A stretch of DNA of 11,168 nt from JBKJUK01 sp046590705 (GTDB lineage Bacteria > Acidobacteriota > Thermoanaerobaculia > Gp7-AA8): NCBI GenBank assembly GCA_046590705.1, contig JBKJUK010000131.1:1-11168 (forward strand), in the 5' to 3' direction. This document shows, one piece after another, positions 1 to 6,716 of the stretch (positions are counted from its first letter, which is position 1; each line of letters opens with the position of its first letter). Below the pieces are notes generated by a model. The model worked only from the letters and a program-made list of their open reading frames with translations, made no database searches and had not been told where the DNA came from. The position numbers were made by a program, and so were the translations under genes.

Positions 1-29
1 CTGCCCCGCCCCCGGCCCCTTACTTTCCT

Positions 30-71
30 ACTTCATCGTTCTGCGTTCGTCGTTCTGCGTCCTGCGTTCAT
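30..71. repeat. Heptamer tandem array A (CGTTCTG-like)
   Basis: Five clear 7-bp units stand head to tail at 37-71: CGTTCTG, CGTTCGT, CGTTCTG, CGTCCTG, CGTTCAT. A degenerate sixth (ACTTCAT) lies at 30-36. Units differ by one to three bases while the 7-bp period is kept. It has no dyad symmetry or unique spacers, so it is a simple-sequence array. It lies downstream of the metal-permease gene and shares its period, but not its sequence, with array B 12 bp away. Positions 1-29 show nothing I can interpret. Confidence 0.75.
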
Positions 72-83
72 CAAAAAGACATC

Positions 84-146
84 TACTGGTTACTGGCTCC
101 TGGCTACTGGCTCCTGGCTTCTGGCTCCTGGCTACTGGTTACTGAC
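84..146. repeat. Heptamer tandem array B (TNCTGGC)
   Basis: Nine consecutive 7-bp units: TACTGGT, TACTGGC, TCCTGGC, TACTGGC, TCCTGGC, TTCTGGC, TCCTGGC, TACTGGT, TACTGAC. The second base of the unit varies most (A, C or T) and the rest is nearly fixed. On the minus strand the unit reads GCCAGNA. The array runs into the 3' end of the permease gene: the stop codon TAA (141-139) and the codons just before it are made of repeat units. Heptanucleotide arrays of this kind are known between genes in several phyla with large genomes; function is unknown. Confidence 0.85.
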
Positions 147-978
147 TTATGCCCCTGTTCCTGACCATGGCCAGGATTCCGCTCACCAGCAGCATCAGCC
201 CGAAGATGCAGACGATGGTTGGTCCGGTGGGAAGATCGAGGCTGGCCCACTCGGTCGAGAGAATCAAACCACCGATTCCGGCCACGAGAGCGATGGCCCA
301 TCCTATAGCCAGTCGAATGCCTATGCGGGAGCTGAGTAGAGCACCGCAGACAGCGGGAACGATCAGGTAGGAAAAGACGAGATAGACCCCGGCAATCCTG
401 ACGAAACTCGTGACCACCAGCCCGAAGGTCGCGTAGAAGATGAAATCCCAAAGCCTGACGTTGATTCCCGTCCGTTCCGCCTCTTCCAATTCGAAGCTGA
501 TCAGATAAAACTTTCGGCGCAGCCAGTAATGCAGAGCGCCCACCGCCGCGAACAGACCGAAGGTTCGCAGCACCTCGTTGCGTGAAACCAGAAGGATGTT
601 ACCGACCAGCAGATTCTTGATCTCTTCGTCTCCCGCAGCAGTGCGGCTGAGAACGAGTGTCGCTGCAGCGGCAGCAACGATGTAGATGATTCCGATGATG
701 GCTTCCTGCGGAACGCGCGGGTGTTTGAAACGAGTAAGCGAAAACAGCGCCGCACCAGCCAGGGTGAAGATAATGGCCAGTGTGTAGGGAAGGATGCTGT
801 GGTCGGGATCGGCACCGAGCAGCACCGCCGTGGCAATGCCGAGGGCTGCGATCTGCGCCAGCGCCAGATCGACGAAGATGATTCCGCGGCCCACGACATG
901 AAGGCCGAAGTAGACCAGTGCCGCCGGAAGCACAATCAGCGCAACCAGCGGCCAGAGCCAGAGTGTCAGCAGGTCCAT
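139..978 (-). CDS. Metal ABC transporter permease, ABC-3 family (ZnuB/MntB type)
   Basis: This 279-residue inner-membrane protein is almost wholly hydrophobic, with about seven to eight membrane segments. It is the usual length for the ABC-3 permeases that carry Zn2+ or Mn2+ inward. Family-typical stretches are VGRGIIFVDLALAQIAALG near residues 29-47, PQEAIIGIIYIVAAAAATL near 90-108 and a FVRIAGVYLVFSYLIVPA-like segment near residue 200. The start ATG (978) follows GAGGGG by about five bases. That Shine-Dalgarno overlaps the stop codon of the substrate-binding protein gene, so the two are probably translationally coupled. The last codons and the stop lie inside heptamer array B, so the native C-terminus may have been altered. 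An ATPase subunit, normally adjacent, is not seen up to the window edge. The metal (zinc or manganese) cannot be decided from the permease; zinc is inferred from the neighbours. Confidence 0.93.
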   Translation of the reverse strand: MDLLTLWLWPLVALIVLPAALVYFGLHVVGRGIIFVDLALAQIAALGIATAVLLGADPDHSILPYTLAIIFTLAGAALFSLTRFKHPRVPQEAIIGIIYIVAAAAATLVLSRTAAGDEEIKNLLVGNILLVSRNEVLRTFGLFAAVGALHYWLRRKFYLISFELEEAERTGINVRLWDFIFYATFGLVVTSFVRIAGVYLVFSYLIVPAVCGALLSSRIGIRLAIGWAIALVAGIGGLILSTEWASLDLPTGPTIVCIFGLMLLVSGILAMVRNRGISQ

Positions 979-987
979 TTCATCCCC

Positions 988-1896
988 TCACTTTGCGGCG
1001 AGGGCTGCAGCGACGCGTTTGACGACTGTGTCAATCAGTTGAACGTAAGTGGCAGTACCGGGAAGCGCACCGGGAAACTGGCTGACATCGACCAGAATGC
1101 CGCCGGTGCGGGAGACCACGGCCTGCGCTGTCTTTCGCGGCTGATAGGGCTCGACCAGCAGAACCCGAATCCCCTCCGCCTTCATTTTCTGCATGACCTT
1201 GGCGAGGTGTGGTGGCGAAGGGGGAATCCCTGGCTTTGGCTCGAGAAAGGTGTCGGCACGCAGTCCGAACCTGCGCCCGAAGTAACGCCAGGTAGGATGA
1301 TACGTGACGATCTGACGTCCGGCGTAAGGCGCCAGAATCGCAGTCCACTCCTTCATCTTCGTTCCGATGGTGGTTTCAAAACTCTTTAGATTCGTTGCGT
1401 AGAGAGCAGACCCGGTCGGGTCGAGTGAAGAGAAAACTCTGGCGATATGCCGGGCCACAATGACGGAGTTCAGAGGGTCGAGCATGAAGTGCGGATTACC
1501 GGCAACGTGTGTGTCGCCCTGCGAGCGATCAGCTGCCAGAGGGATATCGAGGAGTTGCACTCCCTGCGAAGCCACCACCCGGCCAGGCGCGCCGGATAGA
1601 ATTTTTGCGTTACGTGCCCCGTCGAGCAGAGGCGGCATCCAGCCGACCTCGAGTTCCGCGCCTCCCTCGATCAGAACATCGGCGCGATTGAGCGCGACGA
1701 TCTGACTGGGACGCGCATCGACGAAATGCGGATCTTCGGTCGGTTTGGCGATCGTCACCACCGAGACTCTGGCGCCACCGATCTGCGAGGCCAGTGCTGC
1801 ATACTCGCCCGTCGTCGCAACAACCTTCAGTGCAGCGTTAGCTGGAGATGCGGCGGCCAGTAGTGATACCGCCAGTACCATCATAGAAGTTTTCAT
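988..1896 (-). CDS. Metal ABC transporter substrate-binding protein (ZnuA/TroA type)
   Basis: This 302-residue periplasmic binding protein delivers Zn2+ or Mn2+ to the ABC-3 permease encoded 9 bp downstream. A signal peptide (MKTSMMVLAVSLLAAASPANA) is followed by the start of the mature fold, LKVVATTGEYAALA. The cluster 9 metal ligands can be followed: His57 in EDPHFV, His136 in GNPHFMLDP, His200 in VTYHPTWRYFG and Asp270 in ILVDVSQF. The long His/Asp-rich loop of many zinc-specific ZnuA proteins is absent; a short loop (GDTHVAGN) stands there. A TTG at 1914 would overlap the upstream stop (TTGA) and give six extra residues. I prefer the ATG at 1896 because the signal peptide is then canonical and GAGGG lies upstream, though its 11-base spacing is long. 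It appears to be the fourth gene of the five-gene minus-strand run. Confidence 0.93.
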   Translation of the reverse strand: MKTSMMVLAVSLLAAASPANAALKVVATTGEYAALASQIGGARVSVVTIAKPTEDPHFVDARPSQIVALNRADVLIEGGAELEVGWMPPLLDGARNAKILSGAPGRVVASQGVQLLDIPLAADRSQGDTHVAGNPHFMLDPLNSVIVARHIARVFSSLDPTGSALYATNLKSFETTIGTKMKEWTAILAPYAGRQIVTYHPTWRYFGRRFGLRADTFLEPKPGIPPSPPHLAKVMQKMKAEGIRVLLVEPYQPRKTAQAVVSRTGGILVDVSQFPGALPGTATYVQLIDTVVKRVAAALAAK

Positions 1897-1910
1897 TTGT
1901 CTGCTGTCCC

Positions 1911-3350
1911 TCAAAATTTATGCGCTGCGTGCGCGCCAAGCAGGAACTCGAGCTGCAGCCAGATCGAATGCTGCGCCTCCTCGAACGCGTCAGCGCGATC
2001 GAAGTTGTACTGCAGACGCAGCTTGGAGTACTCGGTGGGGAACCAGGTGAGTACCGGTGACAACCGCAGTCGAGGGGCAAGCGAGCCGTCCTGAACATCG
2101 CCCTGGTCGCCGCCGACCTTATCGACGCGGAGACCCAGCACATGTCCCGCGGTGTAACCCCAGTTGACCTGCAGGTAGCCACCCCAGTCCCTGTACGTTG
2201 CGGAATCAAAATCATTGGCTACGGCTGCAACGGAAGCCTCCCGTCGCATCAACTCACCCTGCACCTTGACGAACGGGAAGCCGCGGAAGGCATTGGACGG
2301 TTTCCACTTGTAGTAGCCGTCCAGACCATAGATCCTGGTTTGTGCGCCCTGCCCCGTACCGTTAGGGCCGAACGCTGCGGAGCCGCCCACCAGTACAGTC
2401 TGCGTATCACTGAGGTCGAACGACGCGCTGTACCGCGGCACGATCAGCATGTCAGCCAGACTGGCGACCGGTCGCTCCACGATGTCTCTGCCGAAGAAGG
2501 TCTCCCCCGGAACACTGCGAAAGCTGTTGAGCGTCTCGCCCTGGCTGTTCTGCAACGTGATCGATGCTTCAGAGAAAAAATCCGTCGGCGTGAGCCAGGA
2601 CGCCCGAACTCCGACCGAACGCAAACCATCCGGGCCGAAGAAACGCCCGTTGACCAGGGGCTGATCGACGAAGTCCCAGGAATGCGGATGCTGCGAATTT
2701 AGCCGTCCGAAATCGGTGAAGAATTGTCCTGCCTTGACCTGCAGTCCCCGCGGAAGCGAGGTTGAAGTGGCGTAGGCTTCCTCGAGCTCGACGATTGTTT
2801 CCCCGTTCGGATCGATCTGGAGAATGACGTTGGCCTGTCCTCGAAAATATGGATCGACCGCACCCTCAAAAACGGCCTCCACGTTCTGCACGGTGAACCC
2901 CCGTTGCGCCGGATCATGACCTCCGGTCTGCAACAGTCCGACGTCCGGAGTGGTCGAGGTTCCGGCCGCGATGAGAGCGTCGAGCGAGAGATTCAGAAAG
3001 TTCTTCCCCCCCGCTCCAGAGGCGATGGTGACAGGAGCTGGCGCAGTTGGTTCGAGGGCAGCGGCCGCTGCTGCTAAATCGGCAGCAGTGACCTCGGGCG
3101 TTTCGGTGAGAGAACTCGTTTCGGTCGGTGCGGCTGCGTTTGGATCCCGCAGAACAGGTTGCTGGCCCTTGAGTGTATCGATGTCACTGCGAAGCGAGGC
3201 GGCCTGTTTCAGCAGTTCGTCGAGTTTCTTTTCAAGTTCCTCGATTTGCTGAGCGCTCTGCTGGGCCTGCATCGGAGCGGCGGCGAGAATGAAACAGGTC
3301 GCAAGAATCGCGACAAATACTGATCGGCTTCGCACGTAGCGAAGAAACAT
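1911..3350 (-). CDS. Outer-membrane beta-barrel protein, zinc-regulated porin-like
   Basis: A 479-residue exported protein. The signal peptide ends near residue 29 (AAAPMQA). A short coiled coil follows at about 33-63 (heptads around IEELEKKLDELLKQAASL), then an Ala/Pro/Thr-rich linker to about 112 and a beta-rich barrel to the C-terminus. The barrel has family-like stretches such as DPAQRGFTVQNVEAVFEG (about 146-163), VELEEAYATSTSLPRGLQVKA (187-207 region), a GQFFTDFGRLNSQHPHSW segment and VDQPLVNGRFFGPDGLRS. The last residue is Phe in a strand ending GAHAAHKF, the usual outer-membrane assembly signal. There is no TonB plug. Proteins of this look beside zinc ABC transporters have been annotated as zinc-regulated outer-membrane porins; I recognise the pattern but cannot confirm it by search. 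The ATG at 3350 follows GGAGATACCC, so the in-frame codons upstream to 3437 are probably not translated. Confidence 0.82.
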   Translation of the reverse strand: MFLRYVRSRSVFVAILATCFILAAAPMQAQQSAQQIEELEKKLDELLKQAASLRSDIDTLKGQQPVLRDPNAAAPTETSSLTETPEVTAADLAAAAAALEPTAPAPVTIASGAGGKNFLNLSLDALIAAGTSTTPDVGLLQTGGHDPAQRGFTVQNVEAVFEGAVDPYFRGQANVILQIDPNGETIVELEEAYATSTSLPRGLQVKAGQFFTDFGRLNSQHPHSWDFVDQPLVNGRFFGPDGLRSVGVRASWLTPTDFFSEASITLQNSQGETLNSFRSVPGETFFGRDIVERPVASLADMLIVPRYSASFDLSDTQTVLVGGSAAFGPNGTGQGAQTRIYGLDGYYKWKPSNAFRGFPFVKVQGELMRREASVAAVANDFDSATYRDWGGYLQVNWGYTAGHVLGLRVDKVGGDQGDVQDGSLAPRLRLSPVLTWFPTEYSKLRLQYNFDRADAFEEAQHSIWLQLEFLLGAHAAHKF

Positions 3351-3375
3351 GGGTATCTCCTCTGATCTGGAATGA

Positions 3376-3398
3376 AACGTTGACGGAAGGTCAGCGTT
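3376..3398 (-). other. Small intercistronic hairpin
   Basis: An AACGTTGAC / GTCAGCGTT inverted repeat (eight of nine pairs) with a 5-base loop lies between the small His/Cys gene, whose stop codon it overlaps, and the ribosome-binding site of the porin-like gene. It has no T-run after it on the minus strand, so it is more likely an mRNA processing or stability structure than a terminator. It could also be chance. Confidence 0.25.
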
Positions 3399-3699
3399 AA
3401 ACCAGAGGAGGTGCGCGCGAGGAGAGCGTTCCGGCAAATACGGCGCAGGTCGCAGGCGTGCCCGGAGTCAGCGGGGCACTCTCGAACACGTTCGGAGGAA
3501 CCAGTTGCGCATGCGCAACCGGCAATGCGCTCTGGGCACTCACGCAGAGCGCGCAATTTTGAGGCGCGGTCTGATGATCGACGAGCGAGCCACCCAGGGC
3601 GTGCGCGTGCAGCAGTCCGTGCATCGAGGCCGCGAAGGCCAGGATGACAAACAGACGACTCATGTGACGTGTCGAGAACATGCCAGTCAGGAGAAGCAT
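3397..3699 (-). CDS. Small secreted His/Cys protein, DUF2946-like
   Basis: A 100-residue protein with an N-terminal hydrophobic export segment (SRLFVILAFAASMHGLLHA, about 14-32). A short region rich in possible metal ligands follows: His27, His31, His33, His42, a CALC pair (Cys49, Cys52) and His63. A third Cys is at 85, and the C-terminus has an SRAPP motif. The small size, the HAHA...CxLC segment and the RAPP tail resemble DUF2946 proteins, which are often found beside metal-handling genes; that assignment comes from memory of the family's look. Of several possible starts, the ATG at 3699 is chosen because GGGAGTG precedes it at about five bases. A GTG at 3723 would add eight residues, and ATGs at 3681 and 3663 lack ribosome-binding sites. 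It is the first gene after the candidate terminator and 46 bp before the porin-like gene, so it likely leads the operon. A role as periplasmic metal binder is inference. Confidence 0.72.
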   Translation of the reverse strand: MLLLTGMFSTRHMSRLFVILAFAASMHGLLHAHALGGSLVDHQTAPQNCALCVSAQSALPVAHAQLVPPNVFESAPLTPGTPATCAVFAGTLSSRAPPLV

Positions 3700-3755
3700 C
3701 GTATCACTCCCGGCATTCCACACCTCACCGGCACGGCCACCCGCCTTCCTCCCCC

Positions 3756-3789
3756 AATGAAGAACGGCGCCGCGAAGTTCACGGCGCCG
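3756..3789 (-). terminator. Rho-independent terminator after the TonB receptor gene
   Basis: Read on the minus strand, an 8-bp GC stem CGGCGCCG / CGGCGCCG (3789-3782 with 3772-3765) encloses a 9-base loop and is followed by TTCTTCATT. It begins about 35 bp after the stop codon of the receptor gene and ends about 57 bp before the start of the small His/Cys gene. It probably separates the two units, or attenuates read-through between them. Confidence 0.6.
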
Positions 3790-3823
3790 CTCCAGAGAGG
3801 TTACTCGATCTGCACTCGATCGT

Positions 3824-6256
3824 TCAGAAGTTGACGCGCGTGCTGATGCCGAAGGTCCTGGGCTGATTGGTCACGTAGCTGACGCGGGCTCTGCTTCCCC
3901 GCTCCTGATCCAGCGACAGGTACGCATTCTCATCGGTGATGTTGTTGACGAATACAGCCGTGTCCCAACCACCCTTCAGCACCCCGACGCGGAGGTTGAT
4001 CACGTCATACGCCGGAAGCTTGGGATCGAAGCGAAACGTGTTCTGTGTGTATGGGCCACCGATGTTGTTCGGATTGAATGATCGCAGGTTGACTGTTCCA
4101 AACCCGACAGCCTGATCGCCGATCTGCGTGAAGCGACTACCGACATGCTGATAGGCGGAGGTGACATATCCAGCCAGCGTGTCCGTTCTCCATCGATAAG
4201 ACGCTGCTGCTGCCGCCTGAAACTCAGGAACGGTCGGAAGCCGATTCCCTTCCTGAATACCGCCTACCACGCTCACCACTCCAGTCGAGTTGGTGGAGGT
4301 GAGCGTCGAATCCAGTTCAGCCTCGAGTTTGGTGGCTGAAATGGCAAAATCAAAGCTGTCGGTCGGTGCAAGTTCGAACTCCAACTCTACGCCGGTGCTG
4401 TGTGCTTTCGGCACGTTGAAGACTACCCGGGACGAGCATGAACCGGCAGTCACCGTGGCCTGCAGGTCGCTGATGTCGGCATGAAAAACCGAGGCGTTGA
4501 ACGAGCCGCGTCCACGCCCGAAAGAAGACTTGGAGCCGACTTCGTAGTTCCAGAGTTCTTCGTCATCCCAGCTGTCCTGTCCTCCGAACGTGGCCAGATC
4601 CTGCGGTGTGCAGAGTGGCTTGTTCAACGGATCGTTGATTCCTCCGAGACGGAAGCCCTTCGAAATCTGGGCGTTGAACCGCGTAGCAGCGGTCGCCGCG
4701 AAACTCGCGATCACGCGCGGGGCGAATCCATCGGCTGACGTCGATCCGCGCGAGGTGCCGGACTCAGCAAAGATTCCGTCAAAGGTCTGCCTGCGATCTT
4801 CCTCGAAATCGTAGTAGCGGAGACCACCGGTAACGTCGAACCGATCGGTGACTGCGTAGGTGGCCTCGCCGAAAAGCGCCAGCTGTTTGAAGTCGTAAGA
4901 GAGATCGGAAAAATAGAGCACGTCTCTTGCGGCTCCAAAGGTTCCGGCCGTAGGAATCCCCGTTCCAGCCTGGAAACCCTTCACAGTGAGGCTCTGGCCA
5001 TACTCTCGATCGTTGCTGCTGTAGAACACGCCGGTAACCCAGTCGAAGCCTGCGCTGCCGCCGGAAAGGCGAACCTCCTGCGTCAGCGAACTTGCCTCGG
5101 TGGCGTCGTCGAGCGGGGCATCCAGCGAATACACCGACGCAGGCAACCCGATCGAACCACCGGTAATGCTGGCGGTGAGCGCCGTGGCATCGCGCACGAC
5201 CAATACATCACGATTGGTGAAGGAGGTGACGGCCGTGAGCGTCAGCGCTGGAGTGAGATCGAAGGAAACGTTGACATCTCCGAGCAGGAATTCATCCGAG
5301 AAAGTTTCTTCGAACTGCGTGAACTGTTCGCGGTCTCCCAGCTTTACTGCGGGACGAGTGGTGGTGAAGGGATTCCCGAGAATATTGAACACATCCGTGC
5401 GATTGAAACCGTCCGTTTCGATCTGTTGATAAAGAAGGCGTGGCGTCACCGTCAGCCGCTCACTCGGCTTGAAGGAGAAACCGAGTCGCACACCGGCGCG
5501 ATTACCACTGTTCACGTCCTCGTTCACGCTGAGATCCGGCTGCACGGCGTCGGTGTAACCGCCGAACTTCGTGTAATACGCAGCCACGCGCATGGCCGCT
5601 TTATCGCCGAAGGGAACGTTCACGGCGGCCTTGGCGTTGCCGCCAATTCCTCCGTCAGTGATCGAGCTGAGTCCAAACTCACCGATGGTTTCCGACACGC
5701 CGAACTTGGGCTGGTTGCTGATGTAACGCACGGTTCCCGACAGCGAGCCCGAGCCGAAGAGCGTGCCTTGAGGTCCACGAAGAACCTCGATTCGGTTCAT
5801 ATCGAAGAGGTCGATGTCAGGAGTGAAGAGCGAGAGCGAGATCACTGATTCGTCGAGATAGACACCGACCTGCTCCTTCACGCCGGGCTGGTCCCGGACG
5901 ATCTGCCCTGCCGATACGCCGCGCATGGCGATCTGACTCTGTCCAGGTCCGAGGTTCTGCACTGTGAATCCTGCGACGTTGGCGGCTACATCTTCGATGT
6001 TCTCCGCACCGACGTCGCGCAGTTCCTGCTCGGTAGGCGCAGCAACCGAGATGGGTGCGTCCTGCACGGTTTCTTCCCGCTTTCGTGCAGTCACCACCAC
6101 TTCTTCCGACATTCTTTGCCTCTCATCCTGGGCCGCCGCGGTTTCCTGCGGAGTGGCCTGAACCGGAGGGGTCTGCTGCGCCAATACTTCCGTCGCAGGA
6201 TAGGTAAGACCACTGAGCAGAAGCAGAGCAAACAGATTCTTCGAGATTCGTTTCAT
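3824..6256 (-). CDS. TonB-dependent outer-membrane receptor
   Basis: An 810-residue receptor of the size usual for siderophore- and metal-type TonB-dependent transporters. It has a signal peptide (MKRISKNLFALLLLSG...VLAQ, about 1-27) and a TonB-box-like EEVVVTA at 51-57. The plug at about 60-182 includes QIAMRGVSAGQ, VGVYLDE and the RIEVLRGPQGTLFGSGSLSGT block. A 22-strand-type barrel follows, with VFVNNITDENAY near the end and a terminal Phe. Two Cys in likely exposed loops (NKPLCTPQDL and TAGSCSSRV) could form a disulfide. The ATG at 6256 follows GGAGG by seven bases. The longer frame, starting at a TTG at 6322, would begin inside the predicted -35 box. The substrate cannot be read from the sequence. 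The neighbouring metal-uptake operon makes a metal chelate plausible, but the terminator between them leaves this open. Confidence 0.93.
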   Translation of the reverse strand: MKRISKNLFALLLLSGLTYPATEVLAQQTPPVQATPQETAAAQDERQRMSEEVVVTARKREETVQDAPISVAAPTEQELRDVGAENIEDVAANVAGFTVQNLGPGQSQIAMRGVSAGQIVRDQPGVKEQVGVYLDESVISLSLFTPDIDLFDMNRIEVLRGPQGTLFGSGSLSGTVRYISNQPKFGVSETIGEFGLSSITDGGIGGNAKAAVNVPFGDKAAMRVAAYYTKFGGYTDAVQPDLSVNEDVNSGNRAGVRLGFSFKPSERLTVTPRLLYQQIETDGFNRTDVFNILGNPFTTTRPAVKLGDREQFTQFEETFSDEFLLGDVNVSFDLTPALTLTAVTSFTNRDVLVVRDATALTASITGGSIGLPASVYSLDAPLDDATEASSLTQEVRLSGGSAGFDWVTGVFYSSNDREYGQSLTVKGFQAGTGIPTAGTFGAARDVLYFSDLSYDFKQLALFGEATYAVTDRFDVTGGLRYYDFEEDRRQTFDGIFAESGTSRGSTSADGFAPRVIASFAATAATRFNAQISKGFRLGGINDPLNKPLCTPQDLATFGGQDSWDDEELWNYEVGSKSSFGRGRGSFNASVFHADISDLQATVTAGSCSSRVVFNVPKAHSTGVELEFELAPTDSFDFAISATKLEAELDSTLTSTNSTGVVSVVGGIQEGNRLPTVPEFQAAAAASYRWRTDTLAGYVTSAYQHVGSRFTQIGDQAVGFGTVNLRSFNPNNIGGPYTQNTFRFDPKLPAYDVINLRVGVLKGGWDTAVFVNNITDENAYLSLDQERGSRARVSYVTNQPRTFGISTRVNF

Positions 6257-6292
6257 TCCATAGCCTCCGGAACTCACTGGCGAGTCTGCGTA

Positions 6293-6322
6293 ATTCTCAG
6301 GCAAAGGCGGGAGGGCGGTCAA
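6293..6322 (-). promoter_or_regulatory. Candidate sigma-70-type promoter of the TonB receptor
   Basis: On the minus strand TTGACC (6322-6317) and GAGAAT (6298-6293) are spaced by 18 bp. Transcription would start near 6286 and leave a leader of about 30 bases holding the GGAGG site. I found no AT-rich dyad of the Fur or Zur type between this promoter and the start codon. Confidence 0.4.
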
Positions 6323-6463
6323 GTACCGACGACTTCAGCGGAGCGATAGGCAAAGGTTATTTGTGATACTTCGGGTGGTGGATAGAATCGGGCCGGTGGT
6401 CTGAGTGAGTGACAACACCCGTGAACGAGACGCACCACAGCAAATGCGCGCTCTGCGACGCGA

Positions 6464-6645
6464 CGTCATTCTGACGAGCAAGCGACGCCCGTGCGAGCCC
6501 ATGCGAGGTGGAACGCGCGAGGATGAATCTCCGTTCCGCGCCGCGAGGGTCGTACTGATAAACCGCGTCTGCGCGGAACGGAGATTCCTCTTCGCAGGCG
6601 CACCTCGTGCGCTACCAGAACCATCTCGTGCTCATCGGAATGACG
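6464..6645. repeat. 182-bp imperfect inverted-repeat element (MITE/REP-like)
   Basis: The intergenic region holds a nested dyad. Its outer arms are 6464-6480 (CGTCATTCTGACGAGCA) and 6629-6645, 15 of 17 paired. The middle arms are CGAGGTG at 6504-6510 and CACCTCG at 6601-6607. The inner arms are a perfect 17-bp pair, GAATCTCCGTTCCGCGC at 6525-6541 and its complement at 6571-6587, with a 29-base loop. Distances between arm segments match closely on the two sides. GTCATTC...GAATCTC is a motif I associate with dispersed non-coding repeats in many environmental genomes. No ORF or clear target-site duplication is seen. It sits between the 3' end of the glycosidase gene and the receptor promoter, so it may also end glycosidase transcription. 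The flanks (6323-6463, 6646-6716) hold only the receptor promoter's -35 side and a weaker dyad, 6401-6411 with 6710-6720. Confidence 0.7.
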
Positions 6646-6716
6646 GCGTGGCGAGAGCCCGCCGCAGTCGCGCCTCTGCTCGGCCCAACGATTACGACCC
6701 CCGGCCGCCCACCCAC

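Noticed and set aside
1..138. ABC transporter ATPase gene following the permease
   Set aside because: No frame with Walker or signature motifs is present; the stretch holds only repeats.
30..146. CRISPR array
   Set aside because: The 7-bp units are contiguous, with no unique spacers.
721..1389. A 222-codon plus-strand frame
   Set aside because: It lies opposite the permease and binding-protein genes, crosses both, and its protein is low-complexity and polar with no recognisable fold.
3700..3764. Zur- or Fur-type operator before the metal operon
   Set aside because: The stretch is GC-rich and contains no AT-rich dyad of the expected kind, so I cannot support a site.
5426..5848. A 140-codon plus-strand frame
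   Set aside because: It is antisense to the conserved plug and early barrel of the TonB receptor, whose motifs fix the real frame.
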